Shown piece after piece: positions 15,298 through 28,318 of a stretch of DNA of 64,000 bases. The translations under genes and the position numbers were made by a program. Position 1 is the first letter of the stretch, and each line of letters opens with the position of its first letter. Under the pieces are notes generated by a model that had not been told where the DNA came from, did not search any database, and worked only from the letters and a program-made list of their open reading frames with translations. Origin of the DNA: Cubamyces lactineus. Its lineage: Eukaryota > Basidiomycota > Agaricomycetes > Polyporales > Polyporaceae. The DNA is taken from the NCBI GenBank assembly GCA_022376465.1, contig JACDTU010000029.1, positions 124,001-188,000 of the forward strand, read 5' to 3'.

Positions 15298-16008
15298 ATG
15301 CCCTCGAGGACGATCACAACCACGAAACCGAATTTTACACCGACTACAGCCTCGCCCTATCTTATTGTCTCTATTGGGTGCCGCATGCGCCCCATATCGT
15401 TATTCTCCTATGGACCTCGGCTGATACCACAATGAGCGATTCCTCTCTTTCTGTAGCATACAGCGTTCTACCCTCTTGCCAACATCGATAGTATCAACGA
15501 CGTTCCCCATGTAATCCATATGCTAGTCTGCTCACAATATATGAATTTCCAAGTCCATGTTGCAATTGATGGCCAGCTCTCGTACTCCTTCGCATTTCGC
15601 TCAGGTATCGGGTCGGGTGTTCTCGCCATCGTAACGTCCCGCGGATCTTGCAATCACGTACTTCAGGCTATGCTAGCAGCGTCCAACTCGGCAGTCCGGG
15701 TGCAGGACCGATGGCATGCTATGCGCGAGCACGGGCCCGGAAGCCGGTCGTACGCACGCAAGGTATCACTGCGGTTGTAGACACCCTCGCTGCCCACGTG
15801 CAGATCAAGGTTCGAGAGCTTGAGATACTAGCGGTAAGGTTCGAGGGCGAGGACGTGTACGAGAAACCGAGCGATCCTCATGTTGGCAAGGTTCAAAGTC
15901 TGTTGCTATTACGAACGTGCAGTCTGTTATGTTTATATTACGACTGTCTGTCGCTCTATCATGCTGTTGTACGACTGTCCGCGACGCGAGCCCCGCACCC
16001 GGCGGCAC
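15298..16008. other. Intergenic region between convergent genes
   Basis: Seven hundred bases between two gene 3' ends. No exon, RNA gene or repeat was recognised. Confidence 0.5.
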
Positions 16009-18254
16009 TCAGAACCGAGTGAGGTCCCGCCCGAAGATCCAGTTCAGGAACCTACAACGAACGCGTACGCGTGTTAGTGATCGACCGGACCAAGACAACC
16101 TGAGCGGACGCGGTCGCAGTCGCACTCACCAATACATCGGCACCAGGATCTTGTTCCGCACGCTTAGCGTCTTCGTAAAGTACGCCGAGCGCCACAGCAG
16201 CCACGCCAGCCTGCCCGTCTCCTTCCCCTTCGGCCCGCGCGCCGCCTTCGTCCTGTCGAAGATCGCCTCCCAGTCGCCGACGTACGCCAGGCTGCCGGCG
16301 TTCTGGAACTTGAACGGGCGCGCGTCGGCGTCGGCGGCGGTGGCGCCTTTGATGAGGCGGTTGAGCCGCTTGGTGAGGTACTTGGCTTGCTGGTTCGCGA
16401 CCTGCGCGGTTGCGGGGAGCGGCTCGTTCTCGATCGTGGCGGAGTCGCCGATCGCGAAGACGTCTGGGTCGGGCTCGCCGGTGTCGGCTTTGAGCACGTT
16501 GAGCGTGCCGTTCGTGAGTAAGCTCCTATGTATATGGACGCGAGAAGGAGAATGTGATATCAGGCATGTGGTTGTGATATACGCTGTGCGAAGTATGCTT
16601 ACCGCTTAGTCCGTTCGTCCTTTTTGAGTTCCGTGATCGACTCGATGAGGGGGTTGGGCGCAAGACCTGTGCTCCATACGAGTAGCCCAAAGTTGACTGT
16701 GGGCATGGACGTGAGCACATGGAGCAACCGGCCTCGAGAACAGTCGCGTACCTTCTCCTTCCTCAGTCACGAACATACGTCCCTAGATCGTCCGAAGTCA
16801 GCACCAATCCATCCTACGAGGATCGTCCATCTCCTCATATTGAGGGATTGATTCACGAAGCGATGCTTGCTCGGTACCACGTATACGAGGACGCACCTCT
16901 TCCACACGCTCGACATGGTGCTGCGTTAAGAGCCTGATACCCTCTCGCTTGAACTTCGCTGTCGCATACCTAGACCATCCCGCCTCAATGAGCACGCTCT
17001 GCCCCCAAACATACACGAGCACCTACTCCTGCAGCCCGGTGTCGAACCCGCCCAGGATCATCGGGGCGACATCATACAAATTGATCTTCGCCATCCGCGC
17101 GAGCGCCGGATAATGCCGAGCGATGTCGGAATGCAGGAAGTCGTGCAGCTCGGCGGCGAACTCGACTCCCGTCGGTCCTCCGCCGACGATGCAGAAGTTG
17201 AGCAGCTTTCTCCGGTCTGCGTCTGTGATCGTGGGCTGATTCGCCTGCTCGAAACCTGCAGCGGTACTTATTAGGTTGGAAAATCAGGACGCGATAGCGG
17301 GACTGAGGCTTTACATTCGAGGATTCGCGTTCGGATTCTCCGGGCGTCGCGGATGTCTTTGAGGAAGTGCGCGTGCTCTTTCACGCCAGGAACGTTGAAC
17401 GCTGCACCAAAGTATCAATGTATGCTCTGTACAGCGCGAACAAGACAAATTTTCTGACTTACTTTGGCTGTATGCGCCTACTGCGATGACGAGTTTGTCG
17501 TACGTCAACTGGAACTTCTCAGAGTTCTCAGGGACCAAGCTGGCGCTCTCGTTGACGTCGCTGCTGCCTTTCGACGGGCTCTGCGACCCCTCGAATTTCA
17601 CGGGCGAAGTGGCTGGCATCTGCCTCGGTGTGTATGCGTATCAGCACTTTAATGCACAGCGAGAAGAATGTCGCTGTGCCGCGGCTTACGCATATGAGCT
17701 TCTTATGTTTGAAGTCTATCAGAGGTGATTAGGTTATCATGTGGACGACGAAAAGGTAGGAAAGACTGACCAATAGAGTCACACCATGCTGTGTATGCTA
17801 TCTGTGTGCTGTGAGCACCAACTTACAGCATTGATGAGTATTGTGTAACTCACAACGTCGGGTGTATATCGCCTGACCTGTTCACAAAGTTAGCTGAAGA
17901 AACGGGAAGTATCAATATCACGTACTGGTTCTACTGCAGCACGAAACTCGAGAGTTCCAACAGAGCAGCTCGCTAGAAGCGGAGTGAAGTTGAAGTAGTT
18001 ATTAGGAGAAACCATGATGACATCTGTATGCAGTGGTGTATAAATTGTTCGTCAGGAAGGGCCTGCGTTGAAGTTCCAAGAGATCACGCCTCACTCCATC
18101 TTTTCTTGTCGATTGCACGCAGGATCTCGTAGCCTCCCCATCCCGACCCGAGGATGACAAGTCGTTGTTTTGCTCGAGAGGAAGTACCAAAGAAGGTGCG
18201 GACACCCAACTGACGGCTCGCGGTGCCTGTGGCTGCACGCTGTACGGTGAGCAT
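16009..18254 (-). CDS. Alternative (type II) NADH:ubiquinone oxidoreductase, mitochondrial
   Basis: A single-subunit, rotenone-insensitive, FAD-dependent enzyme of the mitochondrial inner membrane that passes electrons from NADH to ubiquinone without pumping protons. The N-terminus ([20 protein letters not shown]) is rich in Arg/Thr/Ser and fits a mitochondrial presequence. The first Rossmann motif is [17 protein letters not shown] (FAD). [19 protein letters not shown] and [13 protein letters not shown] follow, as in the family. The second dinucleotide motif is [17 protein letters not shown] (NADH). Later come [40 protein letters not shown] and the terminal exon [13 protein letters not shown]. 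About ten exons. One junction near 17030-17037 uses a GTAGGT donor; a naive read-through meets a stop there. No EF-hand insert is seen. External (Nde) versus internal (Ndi) orientation cannot be told. In-frame ATG 18290 is an alternative start. Confidence 0.93.
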
Positions 18255-19033
18255 CTGGACTCTGGCGTGTTGAGTGGCGATGCAAAGCAATCGGAAGGCC
18301 GAGATTGGAGGAGGATAGGTTGTTCTGGACGCTGGTCGGTGCTAGCCATCGTTATAAGGAGAGCCATGTCCGGAAAAGGTCGGGTGGAGGGCACGGGCAG
18401 GATAGGACGTCATCTCGCCGTTTAGGTTCACCTATGACGCCTTCCGCTCCGCCTCGCTCTTGGGGAATGCATCCGGGTGTTTGAAACGTCGCGCTTCTAT
18501 CGTGACTCGGCTGCCGCTCCTGTGCGTTCGGTCCTCTGGCGGACGGCAGACGGTGTGAGTCTGCGAACCACCCTCGCACATCGGCGCCAGCGCCTCCGGA
18601 GCGCTACGGCCCGTCTTCCTGACCAATGGAATCCTGCTGCGGTCCTGCTCGACATATGTTTGACGCGAAAGCGGGCCCCATTCGGCGTTGTGAAACAGCG
18701 TCCCACTTGCTCATCAAGGACGATCACAAACAGAGGCAGAGCGTGGCTTGGCTTGCGAATGTCGGAGGACCCACAACCACTACGCCTGCCTATTTCGGAT
18801 TATACACTCCCAATATGGCAAGCGCGTGTGCCCCATGACAGGGCCAACTGACCGCGAGCGACTTGCACTTGACTTCTCCCATCAAGCAATGCAGCGTAAC
18901 CGACGTTCTCGCAGGAACATGCCTCGTTATCTGCGCGCGATAAAAGGCTCGCGAGAGCGGCCAAACTCTCCGGAGGCCTTCCGTCTTCTCTCTCTCGACC
19001 ACGGTTTCCGAGTCTCCGAGTTTACTTCCCACC
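18255..19033. promoter_or_regulatory. Divergent promoter region, NADH dehydrogenase / MFS transporter
   Basis: The 780 bases between the two divergent starts should hold both promoters. A TATA-like gataaaag occurs near 18940-18948, about 90 bases before the transporter ATG. Open frames here show no recognisable product. Confidence 0.4.
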
Positions 19034-22000
19034 ATGACCGCACTGTCCTCGTCCATCCATATGGAGCCGAGGCAGGATGAGAAGCTCGAAGGCGAGGGTA
19101 CCGTAAAGGACGCGGCCCTTGCCGAAGGCACATTCTACCAGAGCAGGACCGCCGAGGCTACGAAGAGGAAGCATTTCTTCTCTCCGCCCGACGCCGCTCT
19201 TGCCGATGCGGTGAACCAAGATGCAGACAATGTCGAATACACCGAGGACGAAGAGGTAACGCTAATATTGATTATCTGTCGTAGCAGAACGCTGATGCTT
19301 TCTATAGAAAGCGGTGCGACGCAAGATCGATCTGCGCGTCTTGACTCTAGTCGTTAGCAGGTACGTTTGCGGTGCAATACCGAAGGGCAGCGAGTGCTCA
19401 CGTTCCATAATTCTTTTAAATGAAGCTATATTTGTAAGGAACTAATGCTATTGTCCGGGTCCGGAAGCCTTGTACTAAACGGACCAATCGCGCGCGGGCA
19501 GTCAACCAATTTGGTGAGCTCCACAGCCTTCAATTCTCCTAGACTCAATCCAGGCTCATTGGACTTTTCGTCCACAGATCGTACAAATATGTACGTTCGC
19601 ATGCTTGCCGTATTACGCCTGCTAAGAAGTACTGAACGCTATACAGCGGAAATGCACACGTCATCAAGGCTTTCAATGAGAACTTCGTGAGTGTCGCTTC
19701 ATGACCAACCGGATGGAGCTCCGGGGATGCGGAACCCTCGCAATTGTAGAGGATCTCTCGGGGAGTATCGGGGCATCAGAACTGCTCGATATGTGGCGAG
19801 ACACGTTGCCTGGCCGGTCTCGTGTCTAGAGCTACCGGGGAAGCGGTGTCCCGCCTGCTCTTTGTGCGATCGGTTTGCATGTTGTACAGGCCTCCTCATC
19901 ATTCCCCCGACTCGACGACCTTGCGAGTCGTTCACAGCCATACGCGTACGGCTCCTAGCATGTGTTCATCCTCTGAGTGTTTTGCAGGGTATCACGGATA
20001 ACAACAAATGGACGCTCGCGCTAAGCATCTTCTACGTCGGATACTGTACGTGTACCCATCCCCCTCCACGCAGCTCCGTCACTGATCGCGGAATCGACCG
20101 ACGTCGGATAGGTATCCTTGAGATGCCAGCCAATGGTATGTCTTCACTCCCTGTGCCAATGAAGAGAGTTGGATGCTGACCTCCTCGGGTAGTCCTCCAA
20201 CGATACATTGGCGCCAACCGCTTGTGCGTCTTGCCCTGTGCCTCGAAATGTCCACGACTCAACGTATGATAGCTTCTTCTTGTCGCTATCATGGTGGGGC
20301 ATCGCGTCCCTCTCGTTCGTATACGCCAAGGGATACGCAGGTCTCCTTGTCTTGAGGTACGCAACCGCTCTGTGCCCTGCCGCCTAGTAATACACGTCTC
20401 TGATGTGGGGCATCGACTTGAACAGAGTGCTTCTGGGTATTGGCGAAGCTGGATATTATGCTGGAATGATATACTATCTGTCCTTCTGGTACGGTTTATG
20501 CTTGTCCCGAGTCTGGGTTGTAACTACATTCTAATTCCTCGGGATCAGGTACAAGAGGTCGGAGCTTGCTATGCGGATCAGGTACGCTCGCTTCCTTGCC
20601 CTTCACCGGCCTTGTATCTCATCCCTGTGGCATATAGTCTATGCATGACAGGCACGCTACCTGGGGCCATCGGCGTACGTCCCAGCTGTGCCACCAGCAA
20701 CTCACACGTCGACAATACTCACGCTACTTACCAGGGCCTCCTCGCCTTCGGGCTCGTTCGCGCGCACACGTCTCTCCTGACCGGGTATGTGTCTCAATGC
20801 GAAACAACCTAGCGAAAAGACGCACTAATCTTCCTCTCACAGATGGCAATTCCTCTTCCTCGTACGCCCTCCTTCCCCCCTCCCTCGCGCGTGCTTCTCA
20901 TCACCATTATACCATATACCATAATACATCTCCCCATACCCAGATCGAAGCGATCCCGACGCTCATCATGGCCGTCGCCGTCCTGCTCTTCCTGCCGTCC
21001 TTCCCGTTCAGCGCAACGTTCCTCACCCCGCGCGAGAAGGCGATCGCGCAGGCGCGCCTGAACCGCGACCACCGCCCGCAGTCGCACGGGGGCATGAACG
21101 GCTGGGCGGGCTTCAAGGCGGTCGTGAACGACCTGAACGCATGGGCGCTGATGGTCATTTACGCAAGCTGTACGTTCCTCCTCCCGCCCTGCTGCGATGC
21201 GTAGCGACATCGTCTGACGTGCGCACTCCATGCGGCTAGTCAACGTAGGGGTGGCGACGATCTCGTACTTCCTACCCACCGTGCGTGCACCGCTCCTTCC
21301 CCACAGCACAGCACGACCGACTGATGTGCACTCGCGCCGCTGCACGCCACACAGCTGATCAACGAGCTCGGGTTCAGCCCGCTCTCCTCGCAGGGCCTGA
21401 CCGTCGCCCCCTACGCCGTCGGCTGGTTCATGGTCTTCTTCCAGGCGTGGCACAGCGACCGCACGCGCGACCGCGGGTACCACATCATGCTCTCCACCGC
21501 GGTCTCGTGCGTCGGCTACATCGTGCTCGCCGCGCTCGCGGGGCGCGGGACGAGCGGGCGGATGATCGGCGGGCGATATGTTGCGCTGTTTCTGGTCGTT
21601 GGGGGAAATTATAGTCTGTTCCCACTCGTCATGTGAGTTCCGATGCGTCTTTGGTTTCTTTGGGGGCTTGTTAGCGCGCACTGGGGCCCGTCCGTTGACC
21701 TGCCTGTGTAATACTGTAGGAGCTGGGCGGCGAACGTGTTCTCACCGACGTCGAAGCGCGGCGTCGGGACGGCGTTCATCGTGTCCATTTCCAACTGCGT
21801 GTCCATGTGCGTGCCATCCCTTCCTTTCACCCGCGTAGCGCACCGGTATAACTTCTACGTAGCGCATCTCCGCAGATATACTTCGACGCAGAGAGGGACT
21901 ACAGGGACGGGCACGCCATCGCCGCAGCGTCAGTCATCCCCTCCTACTTGATTCCTCCCCGCGTTTCATGCTGACTGTGGCCCTACGACTCGGACGACTC

Positions 22001-22254
22001 TCGACAGGTGTCTGTTCGCCTCCTTCATGTTCGCGTTCCTGCTGCGCACGCGCCTCGCACACCTCAACAGGCGGAACGCCGAGAGGGTGCGCGCCATGGC
22101 TGCAGGTGGCGCGCAGGATGCTGGGTCGGAGAACGTCGAGGTGGAAGCGAAGAAGGAGCATGAGAGCACTAGGGAGGAGGGTGTCGCCGCTGGTGGTGGC
22201 GCTGGTGGTGGAGAGATTTGGGACAACGACCCTCGTTATGTCTTCATGACCTGA
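19034..22254 (+). CDS. MFS transporter, anion:cation symporter (allantoate/nicotinate permease) family
   Basis: A 12-helix plasma-membrane transporter of the Dal5/Tna1-like branch, which takes up small organic anions such as allantoate, nicotinate or peptides; the substrate here is unknown. Exon 1 (19034-19255) gives a hydrophilic N-terminus. VRRKIDLRVLTLVVSR starts the first helix. TDRTNIGNAHVIKAFNENF matches the family LDRTNIGNAK signature. Later segments are WTLALSIFYVGYCILEMPAN, LLVLRVLLGIGEAGYYAG, GLLAFGLVRAHTSLLTGWQF, MAVAVLLFLPSFPF and LINELGFSPLSSQGLTVAPY. The tail ends WDNDPRYVFMT. About 13 exons. The intron after NENF is unusually long (about 300 nt). The small exon around 19550-19583 (first helix) is the least certain and may hide degeneration. 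The next gene downstream is a co-oriented decarboxylase. Confidence 0.87.
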
Positions 22255-23165
22255 GCTGAACGTGCGCGAGAGGGCTGATTATTGCTGCTGAGGGGAGGAG
22301 AGATGGTGGTTGTATATCGCCGTTTGGCTTTCTCGGATATTCATGAATCATGTCGCGGCCTGTATCTGTACAGTAGGTCTCCTTTTCGTCGCTACTCATA
22401 CCCTCGAGTCAAGCCGGGAAGCTTTGCGCACGGTCAGCTGTGAGAAGAATTGGTAGCCGACGTCGTGCGTGCCAGTGTCGACGTCCGTAGCGAGCAGTCA
22501 GGCGCCTATTGCCGATGAACTCTTGACACCGATCCACCACGTCCGGGCCTCGTCTTGGCATGATGTCGTGCAGCATCGACAGCACGGGTTAAATCGCTGG
22601 CTTTTTTCGAGTCTAGGAACTAAGGAAGTAGCTGCACTCATGGCTTGACCCGATGTGCGTTTAAAGCTACACTCAAAGCAACTAACTTCAAGCGTCCGCG
22701 GTGGCGCCATTTAAGGCGCTTACTCACGCCGGAGGAGTCAGCGAGAACGTATGCTCCGAGAATCTCGGCCTTCGCAGTCTTGAATCTATTACTCTCCACC
22801 ATCTTCAAGCACCCGGAGGGTAACTCGGAAGTCAGGAGTAAGTGTGCGAAGAGAATTGCCAGTCAACTAGCTTGGTCGTGTAATTACTCAAACTTTGCAG
22901 GTCCCGGGATTTCTGTTACAGTCACTTTTGGTGAGTGTCTAAATCTCCCTGGCCAAGGGTGAGCAAATTGAGAATCCTTGCGTCGTCCGAGGATGCGTCC
23001 TTTCTGCCAATGATGTCCGATGCATACGGCCATAGTCATCGTACTTACATCGTATCTGGATACAGACTCACGATACCAATCTGTTTACCAGGCACATACA
23101 GGCTCGGGGCGCCGCGCCGATCCGATATTTGAAGGATCCAGAAATTCATATCGTTCCTTACTACA
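22255..23165. other. Intergenic region upstream of the decarboxylase
   Basis: About 0.9 kb without a recognisable exon or repeat. It should contain the transporter 3' end and the decarboxylase promoter. Confidence 0.45.
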
Positions 23166-25245
23166 ATGGATATCGAGGAGTCAGTCACCGCTCGCTTGAA
23201 GCCGGTGTGGTACCCTGACATGCACTTCGCAGGTTCCGCAAAGCGGGTTATCAGGCCATTGACCGGATCTGCGACTACTATGCGTCCCTACAGGAGCGCC
23301 CGGTCGTTTCCCAGGCCCAGCCGGGCTACCTCGTAGATGCTCTGCCATGTGGGTCAGCGGCGACGCCTTGTTCTCTAGCACGGCGTCGATCAAGTGGGTC
23401 GTGAGTTTGACGGGACCAACCTACAGCGAGTCCTCCGGAGGAGGCTGAAGACTTCAACCTGATTGCGGATGACTTCCAGAAGCTGATCCTGCCAGGTGGG
23501 TACGCATTGTGTGAATTCAAGCTGCAGATATTGATCCCAGTGTACGGATAGGAATCACCAACTGGCAGCACCCCAACTTCTTTGCGTACTTCCCGACCGC
23601 TTGTAGTTTGGAAGGCATCATCGGCGACCTGTACTCCTCTAGCGTCTCTAACCCTGGTTTCAACGTCAGCACTGTCCTGCTTAAAGCATCACACTGGACA
23701 TGGATTGCTGACGGTGCGCGAAACAGTGGCTTAGTAGTCCAGCATGCACGGAACTGGAGCAGGTCGTGATGGACTGGTGCGCGAAGCTCATCGGTCTCGG
23801 CGACCACTTTTTAAACAGGTCGGGGGTCGGTGGCGGTGTCATCCAGGTAGTTTCTTCCTTTCATCTCCAATCCTTCCTCATCGCTGACCCAAGGCTTCCA
23901 GACGACAGCGTCCGAAGCATGCATCGTGGTCTGTGTAGCTGCTCGTGCGCGCTACGTCCGCGAGAACCCCGACGCTAAGCTTGAGGATCTCGTCATCTAC
24001 ACCACGACGCAGACTCATTCCCTCGGAGTAAAGGCGGGCCTCGTACTCGGACTCGAGGTCCGCGCTCTCCCGGTCAAGCCTGAGGATGAGTATGGGCTGC
24101 GCGGAGAGACGTTGCGTCAAGCCCTCGTGGAGGACCACGCGAAGGGGAAGCGACCGTTTGTGCTGAGTACGTATCAACTCCTCATACGGACAAAGAATTT
24201 GTTCAACCTTCTTGTCTAGTTGGGACTGTGGGTACGACGTCTTCGGGTGCAATTGACAACCTGGAGGAGATCGGCGAAGTCCGTGAGTATCGCTCTCGGT
24301 TTTGACCCTGAGATAGCCGTTGACCTGAGATCTAGTGAAGGACCACCCGTCTATTTGGCTCCATGTGGACTCAGCCTGGGCGGGCGTCGCGATGGCTTGT
24401 CCGGAGTACCGTGCGTTCGCGAAGCTTGACGCGATCAACAAGTACGCGGAGTCCTACGACACGAACTTCCACAAGGTGGGTGTGCAGTCTGGGATGCGTT
24501 CGCATTACTGTGCTGACCGCCACTTTGTAGTGGGGTCTGGTCAACTTCGACGCTTCCATGCTCTGGGTACGGAGTCGGAAGAACCTCACAGACGCCCTGG
24601 ATGTGACGCCCGAGTTCCTGAGGACCAAGCAGCACGACGCTGGTGAGTATGATTTTCTATACCCCAATCACCCCGGCCTGACAACCCCAATAGGGCTCGT
24701 CGTGGACTATAGAAACTGGCATCTTGGCCTCGGCCGTCGCTTCCGCTCTCTCAAGGTCTGGTTTGTTCTCCGGCGGTACGGTGTGGAAGGCTTCAGGAAG
24801 CATATTCGCGAGGTTTGTCTCTATATCTCAAGCAAGATCAGCGTGTCTGACATATCATCCTCCACAGGGTGTTGAGCTGAACGAATACTTTGCCTCCCTC
24901 GTCCGCGCCTCCCCCGCATTCGAGCTCGTGACTACCCCCAGCCTTGCACTCTCCGTCTTCCGACTCACGCTACCGCCTTCCATCACGTCCGAGCTCGAGG
25001 GCAAAGACGAGGCTGCGATGCGCGCGATCCAGAACGATCTGAACCGCGCATTCCACACGCGCATTTCTGCGTACTCGGACAAGATCTTCCTCACGCAGAC
25101 GATGCTCAACGACACGTTCTGCGTGCGTTTCGCCGTGGGGGCGCAGCGCACGCGCAAGACGCACGTCGACGCTGCCTGGACGCTGATACAAGAAAGCGCG
25201 CACAGGGCTACGGAGGAGTGGTTGCAGGAGAGAACGAAGGCGTGA
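23166..25245 (+). CDS. Group II PLP-dependent amino-acid decarboxylase (aromatic/tyrosine decarboxylase type)
   Basis: A fold-type I PLP enzyme of the pyridoxal-dependent decarboxylase family that removes the alpha-carboxyl group from an amino acid, usually aromatic, to give an amine. Exon 1 is tiny (MDIEE) and spliced by GTCAGT to [16 protein letters not shown]. The substrate-side motif is [32 protein letters not shown] and TTASEA-type residues follow. [17 protein letters not shown] holds the Asp that pairs with the PLP ring nitrogen. [17 protein letters not shown] holds the Schiff-base Lys, at about residue 300. The C-terminus includes [16 protein letters not shown]. About ten exons and roughly 500 residues, the normal family size; all key residues are present. 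The substrate (Tyr, Trp, DOPA or another) cannot be decided. It lies between a transporter and an acyltransferase, all on +. Confidence 0.92.
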
Positions 25246-26856
25246 TGGCGTGACGGTCTAAGCGAATGGAAACCTTGAGACGCATATATGCATAGTGTGC
25301 AGACACACGCGGACATGAGTACCGCAGACAATTGCCCATGACTCTGCCATTCCGGCGTAAATGAAGCATCTAACGCGACCGGGTTGTACACGGCGAGTGC
25401 GACCTCAGGAATTGAGTGTATGAAACCCGCACTGCCGCCGTCCGGCGACGGTCATAAAGATGCAAGTCAGTCGCTTAGCTCCTTGCAGGAAACTCCCTCC
25501 CTCCCCTTTCTCAAGGCTCCATGCAGTGTAGCAAAGCCGATGACGGTAGGGTACAGAGCAGTGTCCGACGGGATGCCGCGCACTCACAGTCGCGTGGCAT
25601 TCACTACTTATTGGCCTGCTTCAAACCTTCGCGCCTTACTATCACTCACTTATCTCTGCAGCGAAAACTTCAGCCTCAGGTGCGTTAGCTGCATGAACAG
25701 CAAGGAAACCTCCGCATCGACTTCAAATAACTACTTCATCCGGCGGACGGTTCCCCGTGGTTCTGACTATCTGAGCGATCGCACTCGTAGAATGTGCAGA
25801 ATCTGGCGCGTCGCACCCCGGCAGTCCGATGTGGGCTGCGTGCCGCATTCTCTGGTCGTACGCGCCGGATGTTCAGCGTATCCTCCGCAGGATATGCCGT
25901 GGATATCTACCGTTTACACGCCGTATCCTACGGTGTAGACTACGTGGTATTACGCAGTAAGCTAACTGGAGCAGGTCATCCCACATTCAGTCCGCGACGA
26001 GAAGATGACTTACGGCGGCGAAGTTGGAATTTCCTCTTGGGGACGAGGATTTGCAATGATCGCTCTGTCACTGTACAACATATTGACTTCAATGTATGTC
26101 GATTGAGAGCATTCGGACTTCGGATAATTTGCAAGAAACACATGAATTTCACCGTTCACGAAAGAGTTAGAGAGGGGACGATGATCATGATGGGAGTAGC
26201 CACATGGCACATGGCACATAATGGGCATGAGCGTTTCGGAAGCGCTCAAACAGTCAAACTTCCCGCCGCCGGCCTATATATCATTATGTATGTACTACCG
26301 ACCTTGAACTTCGCTGGTGCACAATATTCTATATACGACACAAGAGTTACTCTCGGCTTCATATGGTGTGCCGCATGATAAAAGAGTACTCCAAACGCCA
26401 CACGACGACCAGCAAGGTAAACCCCCATACTTCATCTCAAGCTTGAGCTTAGTGCGCGGCTTGTTCCCACCGCGAACATCGCTTCACCCCGATAGTACCA
26501 GCATGCGATCTAACTGCTACATACTCAGAATCACAGTGATGGCTGCATTGGCCACTGATAGCTATTGGCGACATCGCAGCAGACGGCAGGCACGGCTAGG
26601 GAGCAATTGGATCAACTTGAAGGCAGGCTGATGCAGTGCACTGAAACATTTAGCCATTGATCTCCTGCCATGTGCAAGCCGTCGATCGCATATATGAACC
26701 TCCTCCATCGAAAGGGACCTGGCAGTGAGAGGCCACCTTTCGGTATCTCGAATACCAAGCCTAAACACTACACCACGGTAAGTCCACGCGCTGCCAAAGT
26801 CGGCTCAGCGAGACTCAGATCACTGAAGAAATTCCGCAGGTACGCTTGGATACAGT
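25246..26856. other. Intergenic region, 1.6 kb, AT-richer
   Basis: No exon with family resemblance was found. The second half (25950-26450) is AT-richer than its surroundings, with several TATA-like stretches (for example 26274-26285 and 26685-26692). The last could serve the acyltransferase starting at 26857. Confidence 0.4.
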
Positions 26857-28318
26857 ATGGGATACGCGGACACGGACGCTATCGCCGAGTATGCGGCGAG
26901 GCGACCTGCGCTCCCCTTCGTGACGTTTGTCGTTCTCCCCGACATCGCGCTGGCGTGCATAATGGCGCTCCGCCCGCCCTTCGTGGTACGCGTCGGGGCG
27001 TCACTACTACTGCTGTACGCAGCATTCTACGCGACCGCGATGTATACAACAGGAACTCCTGTGGACGACTACTCGTTGGGCAGCACAATCTTCGGCAACA
27101 TGATCCTCAACATCATGTTGTTGACGTGGCTGACGGATCCTATCAGGGACTTCCGCTACGTCAAGGATCCCGCGCCCTTGACGGTCCGGCCTCTCTTCAA
27201 GAGGATCTGGTATGCGTTCTGCATCATTCGCAACTATCGCCTCATTGGCACGAATGTCCAGGTATGAAGTAGCGTCTGTGGCGTTTCTCGGTAGTGGCGT
27301 GCTTACGTTCGCCGACAGGTCGCCAACGTACCTGCACCATTTAAGGGAACGCGCTCACAGTTTCTCCTAAGACGGCTCCGACAGTTACTAGTATGCATCG
27401 TCTCCCTCGATATAGTCGAGTCCTGGATCCACACACACCACCACTTCTACATGCCCGACACCGCTCATTTACACTTCCCTACAACCCCCTTAGGATATCT
27501 CGCGCGTTCCGCATGTATCGGCGCCTGGCTCTTCATGTGCTACACGATGCTCAAGCTGTCTTACATCGTCTGTTCAATGCTGGCGGTCGCGACGCAAATT
27601 GGGAACGGTGATCCTGAAGACTGGCCTGATCTGTTTGGCACTTGGTCAGACGCGTACACGGTCCGCCACCTCTGGGGGTAAGTAGCACCGCGAATACTGC
27701 TGTTCATTGAGGACTGACCGTGATCATGTACAGGCGCGCTTGGCACCAGAATCTACGTCGGGTACGTACTCATGGATTCACACGCCCTTATTACTTCGGC
27801 TGATCTCCCCTATCCAATGCATAGCACTTCTCGCACTGGGGGAAGCTCACCGTGCGCGTGCTCGGCATCCCGCGCGGTACCTGGCTCTCCTCGCAAGTGC
27901 AAATCCACGTCGCCTTCGGGCTCTCCGCGCTCCTGCACTGCATGGGCGACCTCATGATCGACAAGAAGCACTTCGGCCGCTCCTGGGCGTTCTTCGCAGC
28001 GAATGGCCTCGCGATTACCGTCGAGGACACCGTCTTCGCGCTCGCGAAGCGCACAGGGCTCGCGCCCGCGGGGCGTCCACCGCTCGCGCTGCGCGTGTTG
28101 GGGTACTTGTGGGTGTATGTGTGGTGCACGTGGTCAGGCCCATTGTATCAGGGCTGGATGTTCGAGTCCAAGGTGGGGCTGAACGACATTTTGCCGTATT
28201 CTCCGACTCGGTCGATAATACTACCCGCGATGTGAGTGCACCACCTTCTACACTGTCGCATTGATGGGCCTTCTGACATCCGTAATCGGACAGCCGTAGC
28301 ATTGCAGGCAATGCGTGA
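26857..28318 (+). CDS. Wax-synthase-like membrane O-acyltransferase (copy 2)
   Basis: A multi-pass ER-membrane acyltransferase of the wax-synthase (MBOAT_2) family. Fungal members esterify long-chain alcohols, and some acetylate meroterpenoids (AusQ and AndG type). Exons: 26857-27261, 27319-27677, 27734-27760, 27825-28231 and probably 28294-28318. Segments include LPDIALACIMALRPPFVVRV, VKDPAPLTVRPLFKRIWYAF, RLIGTNVQ, ESWIHTHHHFYMPDTAHLHF, DWPDLFGTWSDAYTVRHLWG and HFSHWGKLTVRVLGIPRGTW. The putative catalytic His is in LSALLHCMGDLMIDKKHFG. The apparent stop at 28233-28235 lies inside a GTGAGT donor. Splicing to the AG at 28292-28293 adds RSIAGNA, as in the paralogue at 32964-34468. About 400 residues. 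The acyl donor and acceptor are unknown. Confidence 0.85.
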
